Shown here piece after piece: positions 7,043-15,700 of a DNA stretch of 32,663 bases. The translations under genes were made by a program, and so were the position numbers. Origin of the DNA: JBFLXN01 sp040755715 [NCBI: Candidatus Edwardsbacteria bacterium] (lineage in GTDB: Bacteria; Edwardsbacteria; AC1; JBFLXN01); contig JBFLXN010000006.1 of the NCBI GenBank assembly GCA_040755715.1, forward strand, positions 1-32,663, given 5' to 3'. The notes under the pieces were generated by a model. That model had not been told where the DNA came from and searched no databases. It was given only the letters and a program-made list of their open reading frames with translations. Positions within the stretch are counted from its first letter, which is position 1. Each line of letters begins with the position of its first letter.

Positions 7043-7496
7043 AATTATTGAGGAACTTCTGAAATTGATTAATCAAGCGGTTTCTAATTTGAGAATAAAG
7101 CAAAAAATTGATTTGGAAGAATATTTGAAAAATTGGGAGGTACAGGACATTGTTGAAAGAGAATTTCAAAAGGCAATTCAAGCTTGCATTGATATTGGCG
7201 CCAGAATTATTGCGATGAGAAATTTAGCGAGAGCAGATGACTATCACCAGGTCTTTGAGGTTCTCCTGAACGAAAGGATTCTCTCAAAAAAAATGGCTCA
7301 AGAAATGAAGAAAATGGTAGGATTTAGAAATGCTTTAGTGCATGAATATAGACATATTCGTCCAGAAGAAGTTTATCGTCATCTTAAGGAGAGTCTGGGA
7401 ATTTTTGAGGAATTTGCAAGAGAGATTGTAGGAACTAAAAAGGAGGTGATGAATAAGAAAACGCTAGACGCCAAACGCTTAAAGCGTAGAGCGTGA
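7029..7496 (+). CDS. hepT: HepT-type HEPN ribonuclease toxin (DUF86)
   Basis: This all-helical HEPN protein of 155 residues has the RX4-6HXY catalytic motif as RNALVHEY (near residue 98), the RNase site and AMPylation tyrosine of the DUF86/HepT family. GTG 7029 is preferred over TTG 7026 because GGAG lies 6 nt before it. HepT cleaves RNA and is held inactive by MntA. The last 15 residues (MNKKTLDAKRLKRRA) are outside the family and encoded by a 7-nt word repeat preceded by a strong AAGGAGGTGATG. That may be the start region of a lost downstream gene, now fused in frame to hepT. Confidence 0.88.
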   Translation: MLENRIIEELLKLINQAVSNLRIKQKIDLEEYLKNWEVQDIVEREFQKAIQACIDIGARIIAMRNLARADDYHQVFEVLLNERILSKKMAQEMKKMVGFRNALVHEYRHIRPEEVYRHLKESLGIFEEFAREIVGTKKEVMNKKTLDAKRLKRRA

Positions 7497-7510
7497 AGCG
7501 TAACGCGTAT
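7461..7510. repeat. 7-nt word repeat (CGCTAGA/AGCGTGA) at the hepT 3' end
   Basis: Seven consecutive 7-nt words: CGCTAGA, CGCCAAA, CGCTTAA, then AGCGTAG, AGCGTGA, AGCGTAA, CGCGTAT. The first half is roughly complementary to the second, giving a hairpin. It encodes the basic C-terminal tail of HepT and the stop codon. Confidence 0.8.
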
Positions 7511-7560
7511 CTCAGTGGCAGGGTTGAACAGAATTTCAAATCCTAAGGAGGAAAGAATCA

Positions 7561-8112
7561 ATGAAAAAACAAAAAAAAAGCAAGCACAGATTACACAGAT
7601 TAAAAATATTAGAATCTGTGAAAATCTGTGTTAATCTGTGGTTCCCTATTTTGTTTGTAGCCATAGCGGGATTGGGACTCTGGGGTTGTAGTTCACTGAC
7701 GCCAACACCAGATGTGAGAGTGGTAGGAATTACCTCGGATACGCCCTTGAGTATCTCGGTTTCTGATACTACCAAAGATTATACGGTGACTCTGCAATTT
7801 GTTTCAATGAACAAAGTAGATGCGATTATCACTCAAGATTGGGCGAGTTTCTATAGAAATGCCGATGGGACTGGTCTTCTCTATAATGAGACACCCCGAG
7901 CTATTTCCTTTTTCATTACCGGAACGGATACTGTCCAGATGAAACTTGAGTATACCCGCTCAGTTATCGCCGGTTTCTATAAGTATATGACTGCTAATGG
8001 AATCTCTCAGATGAACTGCAAGTGGAATTTTTATGGAGAGGACGCCTACGGCTACAAGAAAACTTTTTATGTTGAGACCCCGAGAAATTATTGGATAAAC
8101 TTTCACTTTTAG
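7561..8112 (+). CDS. Small lipoprotein of unknown function
   Basis: A 183-residue protein with AAGGAGG before its ATG and a lipobox GLGLWGC (Cys about 44) after a long basic N region. The mature part is beta-rich (DVRVVGITSDTPLSISVSD ... TVQMKLEYTR) and resembles an Ig-like fold; I do not recognise a family. The n-region and half of the hydrophobic segment (HRLHRLKILESVKICVNLWF) are encoded by a CACAGATTA repeat at 7585-7641, so this signal peptide is repeat-derived. It is followed 55 nt later by another lipoprotein gene and may share its message. Confidence 0.75.
   Translation: MKKQKKSKHRLHRLKILESVKICVNLWFPILFVAIAGLGLWGCSSLTPTPDVRVVGITSDTPLSISVSDTTKDYTVTLQFVSMNKVDAIITQDWASFYRNADGTGLLYNETPRAISFFITGTDTVQMKLEYTRSVIAGFYKYMTANGISQMNCKWNFYGEDAYGYKKTFYVETPRNYWINFHF
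7585..7641. repeat. 9-nt word repeat (CACAGATTA/AATCTGTG) inside a signal peptide
   Basis: Two CACAGATTA words are followed by complementary AATCTGTG words (three copies at about 9-nt spacing) and GGTTCC. The same element, including the flank GGTTCC(C/T)TATTTTGTTT, recurs inverted at 19040-19090, and a variant occurs at 22494-22565. The two arms can pair into a hairpin. Confidence 0.85.
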
Positions 8113-8167
8113 TTTACTGGGGGGAAATAAGTGCTCTAAAAAAGTCTTGCTAAATAAGGAGGTAGAG

Positions 8168-11155
8168 ATGAAAAGGTATTTATTGCTTCTCACGGCCCTT
8201 CTCTCCGTAGGGTTACTCATCATAAGTGGGTGCGGAAAGAAGAAGTCAGCCACTGCACCCAGTCCATCTGTGGCTTCCATAACAGTTACGCCTGCAACCG
8301 CTTCAATAGGAGTTAGTCAGACCCAACAATTTTCTGCTAAGGCTTATGATGCCTCAAACAATGAAATCACCACGGTAACCTTTACCTGGTCTTCCAGTGA
8401 TACTTCAGTTGCCACAGTAAATTCCAGTGGCTTAGCCACTGGTAAGAAAGCCGGAACAGCAACCATTTCCGCTAATGCTGAAGGCAAAACTGGAACAGCC
8501 TCGCTGACTGTAACCTCGACTGGTGGAGCAACTGTCCAGAGTGTAGATGTCACTCCAGCCAGTGCTTCTATCTTAATAAGTGGGACTCAGCAGTTTACAG
8601 CCACAGCCTATGATTCTGTGGGAGGTACAATTTCTGGTGTGACTTTTACCTGGTCTTCCGCGGACACTGGGATAGCTACTGTTAACCCTTCAGGTTTAGC
8701 CACAGGTCAATCTGTTGGCACAACATATATCAAAGCTATGAGCGCCAACGGAAAAGCCGACAGTTCGCAACTGCAAGTCAGCTCAGTCGCTTCTACCGGC
8801 TCAATCTATGTCAACTCCAGTCCTCAAGGAGCCAGCATCTATGTAGATGAAGTTCTTAAGGGGACAACGCCTAATACCATCACTCTCATTCCTGCTGGAG
8901 ACCATACAGTGAAAGTAACGCTTGCTGGTTATCCTGACCAAGCTAAGACTGTCAGCGTTTCAGTCGGACAAATTACCTCTGTATTCTTTGACTTGAAGAG
9001 AGCCGCCAGTATCATTTTGTCCGCTAATCCCCTCACTATTGAGGCTAACGGTCAGGCAACGAGTTCAATTACTGCACTCTTGAAGGATAGTAACAATTAT
9101 CCAGTTCCTGACGGCACGATAGTTCTCTTTCGAGTCAGACCGGGCACTGCAGGCAATCCAGGAATGATTACTGCCAGTGATACTACTGTGGGAGGAAAAG
9201 GGGAAGCTACGCTCACTGCTAGCACAACCAGCGGAACGGTTTCTGTCTGGGCAATTGCCGGGAGTGACAGCTCAAGTCTTACAATTACTTACAAACCCGG
9301 AGCAGCCGCTAACATTACACTTACGGCTAATCCCACCACTATTCTTCCTGATGGGAAGTCAACTTCTACTATCACTGCTACCGTGACCGATGCTTATGGC
9401 AATTTAGTTTCTATGAATACGACAGTAAATTTCACTACTACTTTAGGCACGATTACTTCTTCTGCCAATACGAATGCCAGTGGTCAGGCGATTGCTACTT
9501 TGACCAGTGCTACAAAAGTTGGGACATCTGTGGTAACTGCTACTTCGGGAAGTGGTCTCGCTCAAACCCAAGTCACCTTTAGCGATGCTCCAATAAAACT
9601 TGTGCTGGCTGCTAATCCCAATAGCATTTTAGCTAATGGAGTCTCTACCGCTACCATTACTGCTACCTTAACTGATACTACTACCGGGCAACCAATGGCT
9701 GGTCAGATAGTTCAGTTCAGCACTACTGCCGGCACTATTACTCCAGAGGCAACTACTAATTCCAGTGGTGTAGCTACTGCCACTTTGACCAGTATCGCTA
9801 ATAATACTGATGTTACGGCTAATGTCAAGGCAGAAGCTTTTACCTTTAGCAAATTTGGAGTTTCTATCAGAGTCCAGCAGACAGTCAATGTGACTTTCCG
9901 TGGTATTACATTTAATTTAACTGCTAATCCTACGAGCATTCCGGCGGACGGTAGTTCCTCATCTAATATTACTGCCACCTTAACAGAGACAACGGGTGGC
10001 GCACCGATTCCTTCTCAGACTATAAACTTCTCCACAAATTTAGGGACAATTCCATCTTCTGTGATGACTAATTCCAGCGGTGCTGCCGTAGCCGCTCTGA
10101 CTTCTGGAACAGCGGTTGGCACAGCGACAGTCACCGCTACCTATGGGAACATCTTTACCCAGACAACCACAGTAGAGTTTACTCCAGTGGCGCCGGATAC
10201 ATTAGCCGCCAGTGTAGTAATTACAAGCGTAACCTCCACCAACATCTATGTTCATGGTTCTGGAGATAATGAGACTTCTTATCTTACTGCAGAAGTGAGA
10301 AGTAAGACCGGAGCACCTCTATCTTCCAAACAGGTGACATTTTCTATCGTCTTTGGTCCGAATGGTGGGGAATATGTCTATCCTACCTCAGGTCTCACAA
10401 ACAGTTTGGGTCAGGTTACCACGCAACTTAACAGCGGTATCAAATCAGGGACAGTGAGGATTCAGGCACAGTGTGATGCAATTATCTCCCAGGCAACAGA
10501 GATTTCTATTTGGGGAGGACCACCTCATCCTGACCACTTCAATATTTACGCAGAGAAAACAAAAGTAGTTCAGGGCTGGTGCAATGTTGCAGATGTAGCT
10601 ATATCTGCCTTCGTCTTTGATAAATATGGAAACCCTGTTCCTCCAAATACTACGGTGTGGTTCACTTGTGACTCCGGTGGTGTCTTTCCGGGTTCAGCCA
10701 ATACAAATGTAGATGGGATGTGTGGAGTTACTTGGACCTATTGGACGAATCCACCTAATGGAGGCGAGGCGTGGATTAAAGCTGAAACGAGAGATTCAAG
10801 TGGAACTGCAATATATGATTCTGCCTGGGTTTATGTTTCAAGAGGAATAACGATTAACCTTAATCCTACCATATTTAATATCCCTACTGGAGGTTCTCAG
10901 AACTTCACTTATTCTGTTGCTGATGGAAGCGGCAAGCCTCTGCCGGCAGGAACCAGTGTAAGCGTTAGTACAACTGCAGGAACACTTCGTGGGACTACCA
11001 GTGTAAATTTCCAGTTTGGGGGACTTGGCACATTCTCATTTACCCTATTTGATGATACACCAGCAGATTCTACGGCACGGAACGCTACTGTAAAAGTAGA
11101 GGTAACTACTCCCTGTGAGAAAGACGCTGCCTATGCTGATGGGGTGATTAACTGA
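8168..11155 (+). CDS. Giant Ig-repeat (Big_2/Big_1) lipoprotein with PEGA domain
   Basis: A 995-residue surface lipoprotein. ATG 8168 follows AAGGAGGTAGAG; the lipobox is LLIISGC (Cys22). Two Big_2 Ig-like domains follow (about 35-205, each with FTWSSxDTxxATV and GxATG), then a PEGA domain (about 212-275, IYVNSSPQGASIYVDEVLKG). About six invasin-like Big_1 domains fill the rest (repeated LTANPTTILPDGKSTSTITATV and GxAxATLTS). The C terminus has no sorting domain. Such proteins act as adhesins or cell-surface scaffolds; the ligand is unknown. Repeat units are only moderately similar at DNA level. A strong terminator follows. Confidence 0.85.
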   Translation: MKRYLLLLTALLSVGLLIISGCGKKKSATAPSPSVASITVTPATASIGVSQTQQFSAKAYDASNNEITTVTFTWSSSDTSVATVNSSGLATGKKAGTATISANAEGKTGTASLTVTSTGGATVQSVDVTPASASILISGTQQFTATAYDSVGGTISGVTFTWSSADTGIATVNPSGLATGQSVGTTYIKAMSANGKADSSQLQVSSVASTGSIYVNSSPQGASIYVDEVLKGTTPNTITLIPAGDHTVKVTLAGYPDQAKTVSVSVGQITSVFFDLKRAASIILSANPLTIEANGQATSSITALLKDSNNYPVPDGTIVLFRVRPGTAGNPGMITASDTTVGGKGEATLTASTTSGTVSVWAIAGSDSSSLTITYKPGAAANITLTANPTTILPDGKSTSTITATVTDAYGNLVSMNTTVNFTTTLGTITSSANTNASGQAIATLTSATKVGTSVVTATSGSGLAQTQVTFSDAPIKLVLAANPNSILANGVSTATITATLTDTTTGQPMAGQIVQFSTTAGTITPEATTNSSGVATATLTSIANNTDVTANVKAEAFTFSKFGVSIRVQQTVNVTFRGITFNLTANPTSIPADGSSSSNITATLTETTGGAPIPSQTINFSTNLGTIPSSVMTNSSGAAVAALTSGTAVGTATVTATYGNIFTQTTTVEFTPVAPDTLAASVVITSVTSTNIYVHGSGDNETSYLTAEVRSKTGAPLSSKQVTFSIVFGPNGGEYVYPTSGLTNSLGQVTTQLNSGIKSGTVRIQAQCDAIISQATEISIWGGPPHPDHFNIYAEKTKVVQGWCNVADVAISAFVFDKYGNPVPPNTTVWFTCDSGGVFPGSANTNVDGMCGVTWTYWTNPPNGGEAWIKAETRDSSGTAIYDSAWVYVSRGITINLNPTIFNIPTGGSQNFTYSVADGSGKPLPAGTSVSVSTTAGTLRGTTSVNFQFGGLGTFSFTLFDDTPADSTARNATVKVEVTTPCEKDAAYADGVIN

Positions 11156-11169
11156 AAAAGAACAAATAA

Positions 11170-11207
11170 CAAAGGGCTATCCCGATAACTATTGGGATAG
11201 CCCTTTG
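11170..11207. terminator. Rho-independent terminator after the Ig lipoprotein
   Basis: CAAAGGGCTATCCC (11170-11183) pairs perfectly with GGGATAGCCCTTTG (11194-11207), followed by TTTTATAAT. The loop is 10 nt. The 130 bp that follow, up to 11340, contain no gene I can support; a short GGTCA/TGACC hairpin near 11280-11300 is the only structure seen. Confidence 0.9.
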
Positions 11208-11340
11208 TTTTATAATTAGAATCTTCTCTCCTAGAAGTGGGTCATAGGACACGCACTGATAATCCTAACCCAATCCTCATGGTCAGCCTGCGAAGATGAC
11301 CAGCAGTTGATTCAATTCTTCACAGCACAAAGGATGCGGT

Positions 11341-11574
11341 TTAATATGTTGCTACTTGTATTACTTCTTGCGCCTCGCAGGGTAATTGCACAAGAATGAA
11401 ATAGGACTGGGGGTAGAGATAATCTTCGCCTGATTCATCAATTACTCTAAGGTATCCTTCCTTTGCGGCTTCATCGTCTGGTAGAACTTGGTAAATCTTT
11501 CGTTTTTCCAAATCCTCACAGTCCTTGTTCTCTATGCAAAGCGCAAATACCTGTGCCTTCTTTTCTTTTACCAT
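11341..11574 (-). CDS. Conserved small hypothetical protein, acidic
   Basis: A 77-residue protein with the pattern KRKIYQVLPDDEAAKEGYLR followed by VIDESGEDYLYPQSYF. I recognise this only as a conserved hypothetical type often found beside the family encoded just upstream. It begins 4 nt after that gene's stop, with no clear ribosome site of its own, suggesting translational coupling. No TM segment or metal motif is visible; cytoplasmic. Function unknown. Confidence 0.65.
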   Translation of the reverse strand: MVKEKKAQVFALCIENKDCEDLEKRKIYQVLPDDEAAKEGYLRVIDESGEDYLYPQSYFILVQLPCEAQEVIQVATY

Positions 11575-11578
11575 GGTC

Positions 11579-11812
11579 TTAATCCAGTATTCTTTTGATT
11601 TTCATTTTCTTTCTACCTATGCCGTGGGCCTCATACCAGTGGAGTTCTGCTTTACATATTCTTCCGCTCTGAAGGCGAACTTTCGCCACACCTTTGAGTT
11701 TACACCATCGACCCGGACCATATTGTTTGCGAATCCGCATTATATCCCGGATTCCTCCTCCTACGGCAATGGTTTCAATCTCCCCGATTTCTCCAATTAT
11801 CTCAAAATACAC
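11579..11812 (-). CDS. Conserved small hypothetical protein, basic
   Basis: This 77-residue protein begins at GTG 11812, with AAGGTGA 9 nt upstream. It carries IETIAVGGGIRDIMRIRKQY, then GRWCKLKGVAKVRL and AELHWYEAHGIGRKKMKIKR, a conserved arrangement that I know only as an uncharacterised small protein. Its high Lys/Arg content would fit nucleic acid binding, but no fold is evident. It pairs with the acidic protein downstream (4-nt gap), and the opposite charges could suit a complex of the toxin-antitoxin kind; that is inference. Confidence 0.65.
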   Translation of the reverse strand: MYFEIIGEIGEIETIAVGGGIRDIMRIRKQYGPGRWCKLKGVAKVRLQSGRICKAELHWYEAHGIGRKKMKIKRILD

Positions 11813-11849
11813 GGGCTATTTCACCTTAATCCTTCTCATTGTTGCTTCC

Positions 11850-12098
11850 CTATTCGCTGGCTTTTGGTGCTGGGTTTGCCGTTACCGCCTTCAGTTCTCT
11901 CTCCAAATCTTCAATCTTTCTCTTCAGCACCTCTTTTTCGCCGTGTTTTTCTCTATTGGAAATTCTCGTAAAGATAGCTAAAGAGATAAACATTAAGAGA
12001 ACACTCCAGACCGGAACAAACCAGGTATAGGTGCCTGAGAGATATTGAATCAGGGCAATCAGCCCCATTAAAAAAATAATTACTGCCCAGACGGTCAT
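11850..12098 (-). CDS. Small two-TM membrane protein with C-terminal coiled coil
   Basis: An 82-residue protein with AAGGAGGG before the ATG. Two hydrophobic segments (VWAVIIFLMGLIALIQYL and FVPVWSVLLMFISLAIF) lead into a charged coiled coil (EKEVLKRKIEDLEREL). I recognise no family. It is one of several small membrane/coiled-coil proteins in this window and precedes the paired hypotheticals by 37 nt, possibly in one operon. Confidence 0.7.
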   Translation of the reverse strand: MTVWAVIIFLMGLIALIQYLSGTYTWFVPVWSVLLMFISLAIFTRISNREKHGEKEVLKRKIEDLERELKAVTANPAPKASE

Positions 12099-12114
12099 TT
12101 TTTACCCTCCTTTT

Positions 12115-12163
12115 TTCAAATCCCCCTTAATCCCCCTTTTCTAAAGGGGATAGGAGGGATTAG
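12115..12163. repeat. Palindromic intergenic repeat (AATCCCCC type)
   Basis: AAATCCCCCTTAATCCCCC and the partly complementary AAAGGGGATAGGAGGGATT flank a short centre. This is the common AATCCCCC/GGGGGATT palindrome class of bacterial interspersed repeats. Its right arm encodes the last residues (NPSYPL) and stop codon of the neighbouring nucleotidyltransferase gene. Confidence 0.8.
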
Positions 12164-12683
12164 TTAGTCGCTCTTTCAGATCTGAAGGTAAAAGAGAAAT
12201 AAGTGCAGGCTGGGCTTCAATCAATCGCAGAATATCGGCTAAATCTTTCTGCCGTTTGCTCGCTCTACGAGTCGGGTCAGAGAAAGCCCAAATCTTACTC
12301 TGTAAGACATCTTCCGCAGAGGTAACCGGAAGTTTGTATCCCAGAATAGTCTTGTAAGAAGAACTGGCAATAAATTCTTGGTATCTCGGCTCGGTCTGGA
12401 GTTGAATCCGAAAATCCGAAGAGGAACTGGATATATTGATGCTGTGTGATTGTGGCGCGACGGAAAATCTTGTCTCTGAAAGGACAGTCAATAGTTCATC
12501 AATCCTATCAGAAGCAATGACAACATCCATATCCAGACTCACCACAGGCTCAGCATAAGCATTAACCGCCAGACCACCAATTATGCAGAATGAAATATGA
12601 TGCTCTTCAAGAATGTTCACAAACTCCTGAATGAAATCGCTTTGGCTATTGGCTATTCTGTTAGCAAAACTCTTTTCTGTCAT
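12141..12683 (-). CDS. AbiEii/DUF6036-like nucleotidyltransferase
   Basis: A protein of about 180 residues with the nucleotidyltransferase core IIGGLAVNAYAEPVVSLDMD: a GG motif, then DxD after about 13 residues. It is followed by TSAEDVLQSKIWAF and a KRQKDLADILRLIE helix typical of AbiEii/AbiGii-like and DUF6036 proteins. These are often the toxin or antitoxin half of abortive-infection modules, but no partner with the AbiEi wing-helix is visible. The start could be ATG 12683 or TTG 12695; neither has an ideal ribosome site. The N-terminal FANRIANSQSDF and C-terminal NPSYPL are encoded by short repeats, so both ends have been remodelled. Confidence 0.75.
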   Translation of the reverse strand: MTEKSFANRIANSQSDFIQEFVNILEEHHISFCIIGGLAVNAYAEPVVSLDMDVVIASDRIDELLTVLSETRFSVAPQSHSINISSSSSDFRIQLQTEPRYQEFIASSSYKTILGYKLPVTSAEDVLQSKIWAFSDPTRRASKRQKDLADILRLIEAQPALISLLPSDLKERLTNPSYPL

Positions 12684-12696
12684 TCCTGCTTTCAAC

Positions 12697-12751
12697 CTCT
12701 CCCTTCATCTCTCTTCGCCTAAGGCGGACGTTAGGAGAGGGTAAAGGTGAG
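12697..12751. repeat. Palindromic repeat (CTCTCCC ... GGAGAGGG) between two genes
   Basis: CCTCTCCCTT ... TTCGCCTAAGGCGGA ... AGGAGAGGGTAAAGGTGAGG forms nested inverted repeats with an inner CGCCTAAGGCG palindrome. It fills the whole gap between the nucleotidyltransferase and the secreted-protein gene. A related sequence lies inside pilP (3535-3575). It may also terminate transcription, but there is no clear T run. Confidence 0.75.
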
Positions 12752-12752
12752 G

Positions 12753-15700
12753 TCACCTTAATAGAATCATCTTCTTCGTATCGCTGAAATCACCAACTTG
12801 CAACCGATAGAAATACACGCCTCTCGCTACCAGCTTTCCACTCTCATCTGTGCCATCCCAGATTACTCGCTGTTCGCTGTTCGCTATTCGCTGTTCATCA
12901 ACTAAGGTTTTCACCAATTGTCCAGCAATGTTGTAGATTTTCAAACTAACATGGCTGATGGCTCGTGGCTCGTGGCTCATAGCGGATAGCGAATAGCGGA
13001 TAGCGGTTTGTGAAGAGAACGGATTCGGCTGATTCTGATATAACTTACTATGAACTATGAACTTTGAACTATGAACTGAAGTTTCTTCTACCATTGTGGT
13101 TGCGGTATCTGCTACATTCTTCTTGAAATAAATCTCCGGATTGCCGTCCCTTTCATCAAACCAAACAATATAGACTGAATCTGCCCTAGCCGCAATCGCC
13201 GCATACTCCGATATTCCTTCTGCAGAAGAAATTCTTAACGGAGAACCCCAATTTTGTCCGTAGTCAGTAGAATATTTGTAAAAGATTTCGTCTCCCTCCC
13301 TATAAACAAGATGTAAATAACTTCCACTAATTGTCACTGAAGGGAAGTAACATTGAAGCAAAGTCTGAGTGAGATTGACTTCAGGATTGAAGGACACTCC
13401 ACCGTCAATTGACTTAGCATAATAAATGTCATAGTTCCCCAGACGATTCTCATGCCAGAAGAGATGCACATTATTCCCTCCTGCGACAATGGAAGGATAC
13501 GCTGAGACTGAATCATTCAGGGTTATTCTAATATCCGAAGACCAGGTTAATCCCCCATCAGTTGAACGTTTATAGTAGATTTCAAAATTGGCATCACGTT
13601 CGTCAAACCAGACAAGATGCAGAGTATCACCAGTTACCGTTAGAGATGGGAAATACGAAGACGCCGGATTATTAGTCAGCTGTGTATCAGGACTCCAGGT
13701 GGTTCCGCCATTCACAGACCTCTTGTAGAAGATTTCATAGTTGCCAGTTCTATTATTGTGAAAAACGAGATGTAAGGTATCACCAAAGACAGCTAGCGAA
13801 GGACTACCACAATCAGTTGTCAGATTAGTCAAACTGGTGTCCGAAGACCAGGTAGAACCAAAATCTGTGGAATATTTGAAGAACAAATTGTAGGAGCCGC
13901 TTATCTCCTGACACCAAACCAAGAAAAATTTTCCCTGAGCACCTGCAATTACTGGGAAGATAGAGGGTAAAGCATCATAGGTTACTCTTGTCTCTGGTTC
14001 CCAGTCTTCTCCTTTGTCCCAAGACCTCAAGAAATAGACTTCGTAGTTACTATCCCTATTATCATAGAAGACTATCCCTAGGATAGAATCTTCTTGCACC
14101 ATCACTTTACCATTATTCCAGGAGAGATAAGAGGCAAAGGAGTCGTTGGTCAATCTAACATCATCACCCCAGACTGATTTTGTCTGGAAGGACAATCTTT
14201 GTTTAGGTTTCCCCTTTTTTGCTGATTCAAAGGCACCAATATCAGGTGCCAAACCGATGTAAGGCAGACCGACATCTGTTCCCGCATCAATACAGGAACT
14301 ACCGGCAGAAAGATAATAGGTGGGCGTGTATAAAGGGTCTGCACTAATATCAGAGACACCTGGCGTAACCGTGTAACCACCTGTTCCGTAAGTGTAGTTG
14401 TTCACTGTGCTATTCCAGACATCGTTATAATCTGAACTGATATAGCCTGCTCCGTCACACCAACCAAAACCATATTTGTTATTGGTGAGATTATTATTCA
14501 CCGTATAAATCGTCCCTGAGAGTTGGTTGGCATGGATTCCGGCATCAAGGTTTAAATCAAAAGTATTGTTATAGAGGCTACAAGCACTAGAGGTAATCAC
14601 ATCTATCCCGAACATATTATTGACAGAGAGATTTTGATAGAATCCACAGTTAGATGAAAGTTCCAGTAGAAGTCCGCAATCGTTCATATTTCGGACATCA
14701 TTTCCAGATACTCTAACATTGGTGGCGTTGTAGACCCAAATTCCCTCAAAGGGCCAAGTTGCTCCTGCTCCCGGTGAGATTCTGTTGTTAATAATTCTGC
14801 TCTGGGAACTTGATTCAAAAAGAATGCCATATCCACCATCAGGCACTGAAATGACATTATTCTGGCACAATATATCAGATGTCCCATAATAGTAGATGCC
14901 AACTATAGCATCATTAATCGTGAAGCCTGAAATCTCTACATAGTTGCCCAGGCTATCTAAGAAGCCGTAAGTAAGTCCTAAGCCATCAATTACCGGAGTC
15001 TGACCGATTTCATTTCTGAAGAATGTAGGGTATTCAGCACTTCCGGTTTGAATGTCGGTAATCTTGTTTTCGCCAGGATAATTGCCATTTCTCACAATAC
15101 AGCCGTCTGAGCCGACCATCAGTTCTATGGCTCGCTGGATTGTCTTAAATGGTGAATCCGCCCGGCCAAAATTGGTCAAATCATCGCCAGTTAGCTCTTC
15201 CACATAATAGTCCTTAAAATAGAGTATGGTCACATCATGGAGGACAGGAGTAGCATTGGTGGTAGTTTTTAGATATGCTTTATACTTAATATATCTATCA
15301 CCATAATGTCCTGACCAGATAGGAGTATTTGTGGTAGTATAAAAAGTTGCTGGCGTTCCATCGGGACCGACGAAATTCCAGGTGGCGTTATCTTCATTGC
15401 TGGCTATTTGAAATTTAACTTCTGTTCCTGGCGGAATCGTAGCATTAAAGAAGAATTTGCACCATCTGGGCTCACCCCATTGATTGGCATCAAAGGTAGA
15501 AGAAATCAAATTCCCTGAATCTACAAATGCTTGAAAATAAACTTGAAGATAGGGGTGAAACCGCCATCGGGCTTCATTGTTATTGAAATTAGAAGAACGG
15601 AAATTCTTCCGATAGTTAGTAGCGGTCCCTCCTTCTGGAGAGGAAATCAAGAGAAAACCATAATTGGGATAGGTATTTTGATACCAGCCCTGAACATATT

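Noticed and set aside
8168-11155. Diversity-generating retroelement target
   Set aside because: There is no reverse transcriptase or template repeat, and the Ig repeats vary without the A-specific pattern.
11208-11340. Structured RNA between the lipoprotein terminator and the small hypothetical gene
   Set aside because: Only one weak 5-bp stem was found, with no recognisable riboswitch or ncRNA motif.
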